A stretch of 64,000 nucleotides of DNA from Deltaproteobacteria bacterium (lineage in GTDB: Bacteria > Myxococcota_A > Polyangia > Polyangiales > JADJMO01). The notes under the pieces were generated by a model. It had not been told where the DNA came from. It did no database searches and saw only the letters and a list, made by a program, of their open reading frames with translations. Where the stretch lies: assembly GCA_025363655.1 (NCBI GenBank), contig JANYDK010000081.1:93132-157131 (forward strand), in the 5' to 3' direction. The position numbers and the translations under genes are program-made. This document shows positions 8,688 to 18,066 of the stretch, piece by piece (position 1 is the stretch's first letter; the number at the start of each line of letters is the position of its first letter).

Positions 8688-8711
8688 GTCTCATTCCGAG
8701 ACATGTCTCAT
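8688..8711. promoter_or_regulatory. GTCTCAT repeats and palindrome over the activator start codon
   Basis: The motif GTCTCAT occurs at 8688-8694 and 8705-8711. Between them GAGACATGTCTC (8698-8709) is a perfect 12-bp palindrome containing the ATG of the downstream activator; GTCTC/GAGAC arms also pair across 8688-8702. This looks like a protein-binding operator able to block translation or transcription start of the activator, and possibly the divergent lipoprotein unit. The binder is unknown. Confidence 0.4.
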
Positions 8712-11543
8712 ATTGAACGAACTCGCCGTCGATCATCTGCGGCTGCCCTCTCTGACGTGGAGCAAGCGGTGGCCCGTGGAGACTGGGCGGCCGCCGAGGC
8801 AGCGCTCGTGGAACACGACGAGCTCGACCGCGCTGGCGACGTCGCGGTCCTCGCGCACTGGCGCGCCGTCGAGCACGGGCGGGGCACCCGTCGACGTTTC
8901 CTCGAGCGTGTGCAGGCGTTTCGCGCCCGGCACCCGCGCAAGAGCGACGATCCGACGGTCCTCGTCGAGCTCGGCCAGGCCCACAAAGATCGAAGCGAGT
9001 CGGACGAGGCGCGCGCTGCCTACCTCGCCGCCCGTGACGCGCTCGTCGCCGCCGGCAGCGACGATCTCCGCACGCTCTCGCTCGCCGAGGCAGGCATCGG
9101 CCTCAGCTATCTCAGCCCACTCGACGCAACGCGCGCGCGACGTGCTTTCGAGACTTCGCGCACCGTCGCCGAACGCGGCGGCCTCCTCGATCGCATCGCC
9201 GCCGCCGACATGTACCTCGCGGTCGTCGAGCTCGAGGTCGGCGACGTCGATCGCGCCGCCCGTGCGTATCGAAAGGCCCTCGCTGGGTACGAGCGCGCCG
9301 GCGACGAGGCGGGGGTACGGCTCACTTGCTACAACCTCGGAAACACCCTCAGTGATCTCGGCCGCGATCGGGCGGCGCGGCGGTACCTCGTGCGCTCCCG
9401 CGAGCTCTCGCGCAAACGCAACGAGCCTTGGTTTGCTGCGTGGGCGACCCTGATCCTGGGCGAGCTCGAGCGCAAGGCTGGTCGCGCCGAGGCCGCCGAA
9501 GCGCACTACACCGAGGTGGAAGAGATCTTCACCAAGGTGGGCGGCCCGACTCCGACCGAACATGCATGGGTGAGCCTGCGACGCGCAGAGCTGGCGCTCG
9601 ATCGGGGCGATCACCGTCGTGCCCTCTCGCTCGCGCGCGTGATGGGCGATCCACGCGTCGAACCGACGCCGCGCCTCTACGGAAGGCTCATCTCGGCGAT
9701 CGCGCGGGCCGGGCTCGGCGGTGGTCGTTCGGTCATCCGCCTCTTCGAAGGCGTCGCCGTCGACGCCGAGGCAGCAGCGCTCAACGAAATCTCCTTTCGC
9801 GCCCGGGCCATCGCCGCACGTCTGCGCATCGAGCAAGTCGTCGCTCGAAGGCTCGAGGGTAGAGCGCCGGTGGTGAGCGATCCCGAGGTGCTCGCCGCGC
9901 GCAACGACGGGCGACGCGCGCTCTCCACGCTCGAAGGAATCATCGGCTCGATGCGACCGGTCGGGCGCGGCGCCTATCTCCGCGACCTCGCGCGTCGCGA
10001 CGATGCCACGTCGCTCTTCACGCTCGAGGCGATCGGATCGCTCACCGACAAGGGTCTCCTCTCGACCTCGCTCGATGCCCGATCGGCGCTGCTTCGGCTG
10101 CTCTCGTCGATCGCCGAGCTCGCGCGCGCCGAAGCGCCGATCGACGTCCTCCGACGTGCGGTCGACGCCGTGCTCGAGCTCGCCGGCGGGCGAGCCGCGT
10201 ACGCATGGATCGATCTCGACGAAGATCTCGAACGAGGCGAGCTCAGCACCGGACGTGACGCCGATCGACGTGAATTACCCGTCAAACAGCGCCCACGACG
10301 AGAACGACCGGCTCGCGGTGGCGCGCTCGTCGCAGTGCGGCCGTTGCGACATGGCGATCGAACGGTGGGCCTCCTGCTCCTCGAAGAGCCCATCGATCCG
10401 CACGGATTCAGCGACGAGGCGCTCGAGCTCGCCAGCGCCTTGGCGACCGTCGCGGTGGTGTTGGTGCTCGCTGCACGTACGCGCGCACGGCTCGTCGAAT
10501 CGACGGTGGCGCGCGACGAGCAAGCGCGAGAGCTCGCGCTCGAGCTCGCCCGCACCGAGGTCGCGCTCGGAGATGCGCGCACACGGCTCGAAGGGCGGAC
10601 GCATCGACACGATGACGATGGGCCCTCGCGTGGCGGCATCCTCGGTCGCAGTCCGCCGATGCTCGAGCTCTTCGCCCGGCTCGATCGCCTGCGCGGCTCG
10701 GAGCTCCCCGTGATCGTCAGCGGCGAGAGCGGCACGGGAAAAGAGCTGGTGGCGCGGCTCCTCCACGACGAGAGCCCGCGTCATGGAGGTCCCTTCGTGG
10801 GGGTCAACTGTGGCGCGCTCGCCGAGTCGCTCCTCGAGAGCGAGCTCTTCGGTCACGTGCGTGGCGCCTTCACCGGCGCAGCCCGCGACGCCCCCGGTCT
10901 CTTCGTCGTCGCCGACGGCGGCACGCTCCTCCTCGACGAGGTCGGCGAGATGTCGCTGGCGATGCAGGCCAAGCTCTTGCGCGTCCTCCAAGAGCGCGAG
11001 GTGAGGCCGGTCGGCGGCGGCCTTGCGCGAAGAGTCGACGTCCGCGTCGTCGCCGCCACCCACCGCGATCTCGAGGAAATGGTTCAAAAAAAGCAGTTTC
11101 GTCAAGACCTCTTCTATCGGCTCCAGGTCCTCACGCTGCACGTGCCACCGCTGCGCGTGCGTGGAGACGACATCGTCCGCATCGCGCGCAAGGTCCTCGC
11201 CGAGCTCGCGCCGGACAAGCGCCTCGCGCCGGATGCAGTGGCGTGGCTGCTATCGCAGTCGTGGCCGGGGAACGTACGCGAGCTGCGTGCGGTGATCGAA
11301 TCGGCGGCGGTGCTGGCCGAGCGGGAGGTCATCGACGCCGCGGTGATGACCCCTCGCGCCGGTGGAAAGAAGGCCGCGCGCGTCGAGACTGCGCGGGTGC
11401 CAGAGCGGCTCGAGGAGCTCGAAGCATGGGCGATCGAGAGGGCGCTCGTGAAGCATCGGGGCTCGAAAATCAGGGTCGCCGAAGCCCTCGGAATCGGACG
11501 TGCCACGCTCTATCGGAAGATGATTGCCTACGGCTTGCGATGA
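8703..11543 (+). CDS. Sigma-54-dependent transcriptional activator with TPR and GAF-like sensor
   Basis: 946 residues. The N-terminal 430 residues are TPR-like helices; about 450-590 resembles a GAF domain; then comes a sigma-54 AAA+ domain. The latter has Walker A GESGTGKE (from about 673), the sigma-54 contact loop GAFTGA (about 721), Walker B GGTLLLDEVGEM, and a Fis-type helix-turn-helix at the C-terminus (about 915-946, RVAEALGIGRATLYRK). All parts needed to activate RpoN promoters are present, with no receiver domain. The ATG at 8703 lies inside a palindrome; the longer open frame upstream overlaps the divergent lipoprotein gene and is not used. The likely target is the divergent lipoprotein pair, but this is inference. 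Confidence 0.92.
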   Translation: MSHIERTRRRSSAAALSDVEQAVARGDWAAAEAALVEHDELDRAGDVAVLAHWRAVEHGRGTRRRFLERVQAFRARHPRKSDDPTVLVELGQAHKDRSESDEARAAYLAARDALVAAGSDDLRTLSLAEAGIGLSYLSPLDATRARRAFETSRTVAERGGLLDRIAAADMYLAVVELEVGDVDRAARAYRKALAGYERAGDEAGVRLTCYNLGNTLSDLGRDRAARRYLVRSRELSRKRNEPWFAAWATLILGELERKAGRAEAAEAHYTEVEEIFTKVGGPTPTEHAWVSLRRAELALDRGDHRRALSLARVMGDPRVEPTPRLYGRLISAIARAGLGGGRSVIRLFEGVAVDAEAAALNEISFRARAIAARLRIEQVVARRLEGRAPVVSDPEVLAARNDGRRALSTLEGIIGSMRPVGRGAYLRDLARRDDATSLFTLEAIGSLTDKGLLSTSLDARSALLRLLSSIAELARAEAPIDVLRRAVDAVLELAGGRAAYAWIDLDEDLERGELSTGRDADRRELPVKQRPRRERPARGGALVAVRPLRHGDRTVGLLLLEEPIDPHGFSDEALELASALATVAVVLVLAARTRARLVESTVARDEQARELALELARTEVALGDARTRLEGRTHRHDDDGPSRGGILGRSPPMLELFARLDRLRGSELPVIVSGESGTGKELVARLLHDESPRHGGPFVGVNCGALAESLLESELFGHVRGAFTGAARDAPGLFVVADGGTLLLDEVGEMSLAMQAKLLRVLQEREVRPVGGGLARRVDVRVVAATHRDLEEMVQKKQFRQDLFYRLQVLTLHVPPLRVRGDDIVRIARKVLAELAPDKRLAPDAVAWLLSQSWPGNVRELRAVIESAAVLAEREVIDAAVMTPRAGGKKAARVETARVPERLEELEAWAIERALVKHRGSKIRVAEALGIGRATLYRKMIAYGLR

Positions 11544-11577
11544 TCACGGAGGCCGCGGCGACTGTTACTCTCGGCTC

Positions 11578-13110
11578 ATGCACGCACATCGATGCCTCCC
11601 GCTCGCCTCCGTGCTCGTCGTTCTCCTCCACGCCGGCGTCGCCTCGGCCAAAGACGTCCCCGTCGCCACCGCCGCCGAGCTGACCACCGCGATCGGCGCA
11701 GCCGCCGCGGGTGACGTGCTCATCCTCGCCGCCGGCACCTATCACCTCACCGGCGTCACCTGCTCGGCGAGCGGCACGACGACGTCTCCCATCGTCGTCA
11801 AATCGGCGACGCCGCTCGGCGCGAAAATCGAGTTCGACGCGCTCGAAGGCTTCCACGTCACCGGACCGAACTGGCACTTCGAGGGCCTCGACGTGAAGGG
11901 CGTGTGCGCAGACGACAACAATTGCGAGCACGCGTTCCACGTCACCGGAGGCGCGGTCGGCTTCTCGCTCCGACTCTCGCGCATCTTCGACTTCAACGCC
12001 CAGCTCAAGGTCAACGCCGACAAGAACGCGGCGGGCACGTGGGTGATGCCCAACGGTGGGCTCGTCGAGGGCAACGAGGTCGGCGACACGCACGCGCGGA
12101 GCACGAGCAATCCCGTCACCAAGCTCAACATCGACACCGTCGACGACTGGGTGGTGCGCGCCAACTACCTGCACGACGGACACAAAGGCGCAGGCGACAA
12201 CGTCAGCTACATGTCGTTCATCAAGGGCGGGGGAAGCCGCGGGCTCTACGAGCGCAACCTGGTGATTTGTGCGAAGACCGACACGACCGGCGGCACGCGC
12301 ATCGGGCTCTCGTTCGGCGGTGGAGGCACCGGGGCGGCATTTTGTGCGCCGAAGTTCGACGCGACAGGAACCTGTGACGTCGAAGAGACCGGCGGCGTCA
12401 TGCGCAACAACGTGATCGTCAACTGCTCCGACGTCGGCATCTATCTCAACAAGTCGAAGGACACGAAGCTCCTCTACAACACGCTCATCGCCACCTCGGG
12501 CATCGATTTCCGCTTCGCCGCGACCACCGGCGTCGCTGACGGCAACGTGCTCGACGGGAAAATTCGCGCGCGCGACGCGGGCACGTTCACCGCGGGGCTC
12601 AACCTCGAGAGCTTCTCCTTCACCGGCCTCTACGTCGACGCGATGAACGGCGATCTGCGCAAAAAAGGCTCGCTCGTGGCCCTCTTGCAGAAGGGGACCA
12701 AGCGCCCCGAGATCACCGACGACTACTGCGCGCGTCCGCGCAGCGATGCCAAGCTCGATCTCGGCGCGCTCGAGAGCACGCTCGGTGATTGCGACACGAC
12801 CAAGCCGATCGCCTCTGGTGGGACGACGCCGGGCGACGCTGGCAGTGACGTCGGCCCGCTCGACGCCGCGACCGACACGCGTCCGATCGATGACGGTGGC
12901 CTGGTCGTCGACAGCGGCGCTCCCGATGCGGCGACGGGTGGCGACGCGACCGTGCCCGCCGATGGCGACGTCTCTCCAGCGGGCGACGGAAGTGGCGGGT
13001 GCGGCTGCGCGCTCGTCGGCGTGAATCGTGAAACGACCTCGGTGCTCGGCTCACTCGCGCTCCTCGGCGCGGTGATCGGGCTCGGAAGACGGCGCCGGCG
13101 CGTGGGCTGA
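11578..13110 (+). CDS. Secreted parallel beta-helix protein with MYXO-CTERM-like tail
   Basis: 510 residues. A signal peptide (1-24, cleaved near ASA) is followed by a right-handed parallel beta-helix of the pectate-lyase/chondroitinase-B class, rich in N-x-V/I-x-N turns (residues 30-410). An Asp/Gly/Pro linker leads to a C-terminal GGCGC motif, a hydrophobic helix and an Arg cluster, which is the MYXO-CTERM sorting pattern for surface anchoring. Polysaccharide lyase or binding activity is plausible, but I cannot name catalytic residues. The start is the ATG just before the signal peptide, 34 bp after the activator gene. Confidence 0.85.
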   Translation: MHAHRCLPLASVLVVLLHAGVASAKDVPVATAAELTTAIGAAAAGDVLILAAGTYHLTGVTCSASGTTTSPIVVKSATPLGAKIEFDALEGFHVTGPNWHFEGLDVKGVCADDNNCEHAFHVTGGAVGFSLRLSRIFDFNAQLKVNADKNAAGTWVMPNGGLVEGNEVGDTHARSTSNPVTKLNIDTVDDWVVRANYLHDGHKGAGDNVSYMSFIKGGGSRGLYERNLVICAKTDTTGGTRIGLSFGGGGTGAAFCAPKFDATGTCDVEETGGVMRNNVIVNCSDVGIYLNKSKDTKLLYNTLIATSGIDFRFAATTGVADGNVLDGKIRARDAGTFTAGLNLESFSFTGLYVDAMNGDLRKKGSLVALLQKGTKRPEITDDYCARPRSDAKLDLGALESTLGDCDTTKPIASGGTTPGDAGSDVGPLDAATDTRPIDDGGLVVDSGAPDAATGGDATVPADGDVSPAGDGSGGCGCALVGVNRETTSVLGSLALLGAVIGLGRRRRRVG

Positions 13111-13113
13111 GCA

Positions 13114-15711
13114 TCACCAACTGGTGCTGACGTCGTCGTCGACGTCGAGGGTCACCAAGTTCTGCCCGTCGCCGAAGGCGTCGAGCGTGACTTTCCCGCG
13201 GACGGTGACGTCACCCCAGGCCTCGCGGATGGTCGTCTGGTCGCTGTATTGCCTCGCCGGAGCCACTGAGGCGATCGAGAACTGGTCGCCGGAGGACATG
13301 TCGGCGTTGTCGTACGGGTCGTCGGAAGCGAACTCCCACTTCCGGATGACGTCGGGCGTCTTCTTGTGGACCACCTCGAGCTTGACCTGCCACTTGGCAG
13401 TCGGACCCAGCCCCTTGGGCGCGGCGACCTTCATGAAGATGCGGTTGTCGTTCATGAACTTCGTCCCGTCGTAGGCGTCGAAGTCGACCGTGAAGGCGAA
13501 GAAGAGCCAGTCGATGGCGCGGAGCTGCGCTGGGATGTTCGCCGCCAGATCGTCGAGCTTGCCCGTGTATCCGAAGCCGTTCTTGCTGCCGCGCCAGTCG
13601 ACGAGCGTGTCGACCTTCGACGTGCTTCCAAAGCGGCTGTGCCGCAGGAACACGGCCATGTCGGAGAATTGACTGACGAACCAACTCCCCGCTGCCTCGA
13701 GGGCGAGGCCGAGGATCGTCAGCACCGCGCCGAGCGGCGCCAGCGGGGTCGCCGAGAGCGCTGCGCCGCCGACGGTCATCGCCGCGCCGACGGTGCGGAC
13801 GATGTGCCCCGTCTGCTGTCCGTAGTTGGTCGAGTTCACCACGTCGCGCACGCCGAGCACCGTGTCGATCGACGCGGAAATCACGCCGAGGATCTTGGTG
13901 ACCTTGAGCGCGCGCGTGAGGCCGCCGAACGTGAAGTGCGCCTCCTCGAGCTTGGGCCAGACCTTCGAGAGGGCGCCGAACGCATCGAGGGACGAACCGA
14001 GCAGACCGATCGCCGCCCAACGATCGGGTTGATCGATCATCGCTTGGATCGAGAGCTTCATGTTGAAGGTCTCGATGCCGATCATCAGCCTGTTCATCGC
14101 GCGCGAGCTGCTCTTGACCCTGGTGACTTTCTCTTCTTCCAGCGCGATGTGGTAGTGATTCGCCAGCGCGTCCTGGCCGAGTTTGCTGAGCTGCTTGTGG
14201 GTCCGCTTGGCGTTGCCATGGAGCTCGCCACGGAGTTTGGCCGGCTTGATCTTCTTCAAGTCGAGATTGTGCTGCTTCCTCGCGAACTCGATGAGCTTGG
14301 GGAGCGAATCGGTCTTGTAGACCTCGATCCACTTCGGCACGTAGTGCTCGAGGAGACCGCCCATGCTCTCGGTCACGGTCGCCAGACTCTTGCGCTTGTT
14401 CTCGAAGAGGAGGCCCGATCCACCGTCGGCCGCTGGCCACGCGGTGGTGTCGTAGGCGTGGACCATGCGCGCGAGGAATTGCTGCCCACGCGGGAGCGCG
14501 TTGAGGTGGGCGTGCACGGCGAGCACGACGAAGCCGACCGAGTTCATGACGTCGTCCGGTGTGCCGAGATCGTTGTAGGCAGCGACCATCGCGCTGAATG
14601 GGTTCACCCACTCGCGGTTGTCGCTCTGACTGACAGGGGTCATGATGTGACCTGCGCCGTCGAGATAGAACGTGTCGCTGGCCACGCTGCTGCCGAGAAA
14701 AGCGGCGCTGTCGCCCTGATGGGTCTCGCCAATCCAGCGCATGAGATCCTCGAGCCTGCTGAGAACCAATCGGGTCATGAGCCGCACGTTCGGCTCGGCG
14801 TCGAGCAGGTACGCGCCCAGTTTGCCCTCTACGATTTCCCACTGGTCTTTCTTGAGAAAGGTGGCGATCTCGATGCGTTTGGCGAGCCTGTACTCGCCGT
14901 CGTGTTGCTTGTCTGCCAACACCTCTTGAAACAATCCGAGAAAGAACTCGTAGAGCTCGGCGCGCCGCAGCCCCTCCTTGAGCGAGTCGACGAGGTGCAT
15001 CACGAAAGCCATCGGCTTGGTGTCTTGGACCTCTTGGCCCATCTCGAAGAGCGGCTTCGGCTCGCCGGCCGTGAGGATCCAGCCGTCGGTCCAGAAGAGG
15101 TCGAAGAGACGTTGGCAGCGCGCCGCCAACTGCTTTCCCGAGGCGATCATCGCCTGCAGACCGGCCCACGGAATTTGGTAAGGCGCGAGGAGGAAGAAGT
15201 ATTCGATGCCTGGCTTGTCCAAGGTGCGGATTTCCAGGTTGAGCATGCTCGAGCTGGAGCTGCCGGGCGTTCGCGTGTCCTTTCCCGCCTCTTTGACGAG
15301 ATCGACCTCGCGCCCCGAGCCCTTCTCGAAGAGGAGCTCCTTTTCGAGGCGCATGACGTCGCCGCTCTTCGACGTCGAGGAGAAGACGTAGACCCACTTC
15401 TGATCGATGTTCGTCGAGCGTTTGCGCGCGAACGTGCAGAGCGACGTCCCGGTGCCCATCACCCGCTGCGCGCGGTAGACGCCCTGGAGATCGTCGCCGG
15501 CCTTCACCGAGTGGACCCGTTGGCCGATCTCGTCCTCGTACGCCGCGGCGCCGACGCCGGCGTTGAAGAACGCGCTGCGATAGACGACCCGGGGATTGTC
15601 GACGGGACCGAGGACGCGACGCCCGTCGTAGAGATCGTACATCGCGCTGATTTCGCGGAACCCGACGTTGACGACGACGACTGCCGCCTTGGTCTTCGGA
15701 CCGTCGACCAT
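13114..15711 (-). CDS. Large unknown protein with central hydrophobic region, candidate secreted toxin
   Basis: 865 residues without a signal peptide. The N-terminal 450 residues are mixed alpha/beta. Residues about 600-680 carry several hydrophobic helices (GVISASIDTVLG, then Ala/Gly/Leu-rich segments), and the C-terminal 180 residues are beta-rich and soluble. A central membrane-active stretch in a signal-less protein is the layout of colicin-like and VasX-like type VI secretion toxins; that parallel is inference. It is the last gene of a three-gene unit, one base after the 157-residue gene. It ends 3 bp from the convergent beta-helix gene. Confidence 0.7.
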   Translation of the reverse strand: MVDGPKTKAAVVVVNVGFREISAMYDLYDGRRVLGPVDNPRVVYRSAFFNAGVGAAAYEDEIGQRVHSVKAGDDLQGVYRAQRVMGTGTSLCTFARKRSTNIDQKWVYVFSSTSKSGDVMRLEKELLFEKGSGREVDLVKEAGKDTRTPGSSSSSMLNLEIRTLDKPGIEYFFLLAPYQIPWAGLQAMIASGKQLAARCQRLFDLFWTDGWILTAGEPKPLFEMGQEVQDTKPMAFVMHLVDSLKEGLRRAELYEFFLGLFQEVLADKQHDGEYRLAKRIEIATFLKKDQWEIVEGKLGAYLLDAEPNVRLMTRLVLSRLEDLMRWIGETHQGDSAAFLGSSVASDTFYLDGAGHIMTPVSQSDNREWVNPFSAMVAAYNDLGTPDDVMNSVGFVVLAVHAHLNALPRGQQFLARMVHAYDTTAWPAADGGSGLLFENKRKSLATVTESMGGLLEHYVPKWIEVYKTDSLPKLIEFARKQHNLDLKKIKPAKLRGELHGNAKRTHKQLSKLGQDALANHYHIALEEEKVTRVKSSSRAMNRLMIGIETFNMKLSIQAMIDQPDRWAAIGLLGSSLDAFGALSKVWPKLEEAHFTFGGLTRALKVTKILGVISASIDTVLGVRDVVNSTNYGQQTGHIVRTVGAAMTVGGAALSATPLAPLGAVLTILGLALEAAGSWFVSQFSDMAVFLRHSRFGSTSKVDTLVDWRGSKNGFGYTGKLDDLAANIPAQLRAIDWLFFAFTVDFDAYDGTKFMNDNRIFMKVAAPKGLGPTAKWQVKLEVVHKKTPDVIRKWEFASDDPYDNADMSSGDQFSIASVAPARQYSDQTTIREAWGDVTVRGKVTLDAFGDGQNLVTLDVDDDVSTSW

Positions 15712-15712
15712 C

Positions 15713-16186
15713 TCAGGCCGCCTTCCCGTCGTCTTCGGGGAGCCAATCGGCGAACGCCTTGCCCTCGATCGCGGTCATCGCGAAGTCGCCATACGCGTGC
15801 GCCTCCAGTTCCTCGTGCATCGCGCGCGGCTGATCGACGACCTCGATGAAGGGCACGTCGGCGAACACGTCTCGCTCTCGTTCCGCGTCGTCGAGTCGAG
15901 TCAACGTGTAGCGACGACCTGGCAGGAGCTTTTCGAAACGCAGCTCGAGATAGGCGTCGCCGGGGATCAGATCGTCCTTCGGACCGAGCGTCTTCTCATA
16001 GGCGCCATCGGTGCTGCGGAGACGGTACTTCGGATACTCGGCGTCGAAGCCGCTCGCGGTGTCGATGAGGAAGCACACCGACATCCAGTCGGCGGGGAGC
16101 TGGAGGAGGTGATTGTCACCCGTCGAGAGGCGGTGGCGCCGGCCGGCCTCGGCGAGGATCGCCTCCGGCTTCGGATCGTCGGTCAC
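15713..16186 (-). CDS. Small protein of unknown function in the candidate effector cluster
   Basis: 157 residues from a GTG overlapping the upstream stop (GTGA). No signal peptide or membrane segment. The middle (about 45-115) has the rhythm of an Ig-like or carboxypeptidase-regulatory-like beta domain (YRLRSTDGAY, then LRFEKLLPGRRYTL, then FADVPF). From memory, comparable segments occur in proteins linked to VgrG/PAAR-type secretion. It could be an adaptor or chaperone for the 865-residue protein encoded immediately downstream. The function is not established. Confidence 0.65.
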   Translation of the reverse strand: MTDDPKPEAILAEAGRRHRLSTGDNHLLQLPADWMSVCFLIDTASGFDAEYPKYRLRSTDGAYEKTLGPKDDLIPGDAYLELRFEKLLPGRRYTLTRLDDAERERDVFADVPFIEVVDQPRAMHEELEAHAYGDFAMTAIEGKAFADWLPEDDGKAA

Positions 16187-16758
16187 GCGACCTTCCGATC
16201 GGGAAATTCGATGGTGAAGTCAGCGCCGAGCACCTCTTCGATGCGGACCACGCCGTTGCGGTCGAGCTTCCCCTCGCGCACTTCGTTCGACGCCAATCGG
16301 ATGCGATAACGCTCATTGGCGACGGGCTCGCCGGTCGCGTCGATCAAACGGACATCGAGGAACGTCGGCTTCTCGGCTTCGGGCCCGATCGGCGCGACTT
16401 GGTCTTCCGCGGGCCGCTCGACGCTCGTCGGCCTCAGCTCGATGCGCGTCGCACGTAGCTCACCTCGTCGAAACGCATGCGTGACTGCACGTTCGAGATC
16501 GGCCGGACGTCGGGGCCCGCTCGTCGCGACCATCCCCGCGAGGAGGGAGAAGCTCCGCGGGTTCGTGAGCCAATCGCGCAGCTCGAAGGCGACTTCGTCC
16601 GCCGAGAGCGGCGTCCCTTCGACACCGCTGCGATCGAGTCCACGCTGAATCGACACCCAACCGAACATGCCCTGCAACTGAGCCACCATGTCGGCTCGCC
16701 ATAGCAGCGCACATGCCACCGCATGCGTTGCGTCGACGACGCGGAAACCAGGGCGCAC
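16183..16758 (-). CDS. First gene of candidate effector cluster, C-terminal Ig-like domain
   Basis: 191 residues from a GTG at 16758; an ATG at 16689 would give 168 residues. The N-terminal half is helical and Trp-containing. Residues about 128-190 form a compact beta domain (DVRLIDATGEP, YRIRL, then R-E-G-K-L-D-R-N-G) of the type found at the end of VgrG, PAAR and related type VI secretion proteins as a cargo-carrying module. No VgrG, Hcp, TssB/C or tail-fibre gene is in the window. The gene is coupled by GTGA to the next one, so all three are probably made together. Confidence 0.6.
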   Translation of the reverse strand: MRPGFRVVDATHAVACALLWRADMVAQLQGMFGWVSIQRGLDRSGVEGTPLSADEVAFELRDWLTNPRSFSLLAGMVATSGPRRPADLERAVTHAFRRGELRATRIELRPTSVERPAEDQVAPIGPEAEKPTFLDVRLIDATGEPVANERYRIRLASNEVREGKLDRNGVVRIEEVLGADFTIEFPDRKVA

Positions 16759-16962
16759 TGCGATCGCTCGAACGGCACACGCACGCGTGCGACGTCACAT
16801 GCAACCCAGGTCGAGTCGCAGGTCGCAGGCACCAACGCGGCGCGTCGTCCGAGATGTTCGATTCCAGACTCTCGCGCCTCTTCTCCTCGCACCGAACCTT
16901 GCTAAGCTCGCGCGCTTCCCCCTTTTTTTGTCGCCCGATCCTAGAGAGTTGGAGAGTCGAGA

Positions 16963-18066
16963 ATGGCACCGTCGCTGAAGGTCACCGTCAACGGGATGGA
17001 GTTCGACAACCCCTTCGTGCTCGGCTCGGGCCCGCCGGGGACCAACGCGCGCGTCATCGCCAAGTCCTTCGAGCTCGGTTGGGGCGGAATGATCTGCAAG
17101 ACGATCAGCCTCGACGCCTCCAAGGTGATCAACACCAACCCGCGCTACGGCAAGCTGCGCGCGCGTGAGAGCAACGAGGTGGTCGGCTTCGAGAACATCG
17201 ATCTGATCAGCGATCGCCCCTTCGACACCTGGATCGACGAGCTGACGCAGCTGAAGAAGAACTTCCCCAAGAAGATTCTCGTCGCCTCGATCATGGAGGA
17301 GTACCGCAAGGAGGCCTGGATCGAGATCACGAAGCGCGTGCAGGCCACCGGGGTCGACGGTTTCGAGCTCAATTTCAGCTGTCCGCACGGCTTGCCCGAG
17401 CGAAAGATGGGCGCCGCGATGGGCGAGAATCCGGCCATCGTCGAAGAGGTCACCGGCTGGGTGAAGGAAGTCTCGACCATCCCGGTGTGGGCGAAGATGA
17501 CGCCCAACACCGGCGACGTCACCGCAGCTCCGCGTGGTGCGCTCAAGGCCGGCGCCGATGGCATCGCGGCGATCAACACCATCTCGTCGATCATCGGCAT
17601 CGACCTGAAGACGTTGCGACCGATGCCGAGCGTCGAGGGCCACGCCATCACCGGCGGCTACTCCGGCCAAGCGGTGCGTCCCATCGCCCTGCGTCACGTC
17701 ATGGAAATCGCGCGCGCGTTTCCCGGCGTCGCCATCAGCGGCATCGGCGGCATCGAGACCGGCTTCGACGCGGCGCAGTTCTTCTTGCTCGGATCGAGCA
17801 CGGTGCAGATCTGTACCGGCGCGATGCTCCAGGGCTACGAGATGATCGCCAAGGTCAAAGAAGAGCTGACGCAGTTCATGGTCGATCACAAATTCGAAGA
17901 CCTGCGCGACTTCATCGGCAAGAGCCTCCCCTACTTCACCACCCACGCCGATCTCGTCGCCAAGCAGAAGGCCGCCAAGGCCGCCCGCGTCGGCGCCGGG
18001 AAAGACAACGAGACGTGGAAGGGCGAGATCAGCAAAGAGACCGACTCGCTCACCGCGACGAAGTAA
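16963..18066 (+). CDS. PreA-like dihydropyrimidine/dihydroorotate dehydrogenase family flavoprotein
   Basis: 367 residues, a single FMN TIM barrel of the dihydropyrimidine dehydrogenase type: NPFVLGSGPPG (17-26), NFSCPHGLPERKMG around C140, KMTPNTGDV, then ADGIAAINT and SGIGGIETG phosphate-binding loops. PreA is usually about 410 residues with a C-terminal pair of 4Fe-4S ferredoxin motifs; here the protein ends after the barrel and no ferredoxin motif is seen. At the position of the catalytic Cys of the mammalian enzyme (C671) it has M153. The start follows a GGAGAG ribosome-binding site. No preT gene is adjacent. The substrate is therefore uncertain. Confidence 0.8.
   Translation: MAPSLKVTVNGMEFDNPFVLGSGPPGTNARVIAKSFELGWGGMICKTISLDASKVINTNPRYGKLRARESNEVVGFENIDLISDRPFDTWIDELTQLKKNFPKKILVASIMEEYRKEAWIEITKRVQATGVDGFELNFSCPHGLPERKMGAAMGENPAIVEEVTGWVKEVSTIPVWAKMTPNTGDVTAAPRGALKAGADGIAAINTISSIIGIDLKTLRPMPSVEGHAITGGYSGQAVRPIALRHVMEIARAFPGVAISGIGGIETGFDAAQFFLLGSSTVQICTGAMLQGYEMIAKVKEELTQFMVDHKFEDLRDFIGKSLPYFTTHADLVAKQKAAKAARVGAGKDNETWKGEISKETDSLTATK

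Noticed and set aside
13366-15849. 827-codon plus-strand frame over the candidate toxin gene
   Set aside because: Composition is the Arg/Glu/Asp/His-rich mirror of the minus-strand gene, whose codons have normal third-position GC; it also overlaps two coupled genes.
16780-16791. Palindrome CGCACGCGTGCG upstream of the PreA-like gene
   Set aside because: Simple alternating GC/AC sequence is expected by composition, far from a recognisable promoter.
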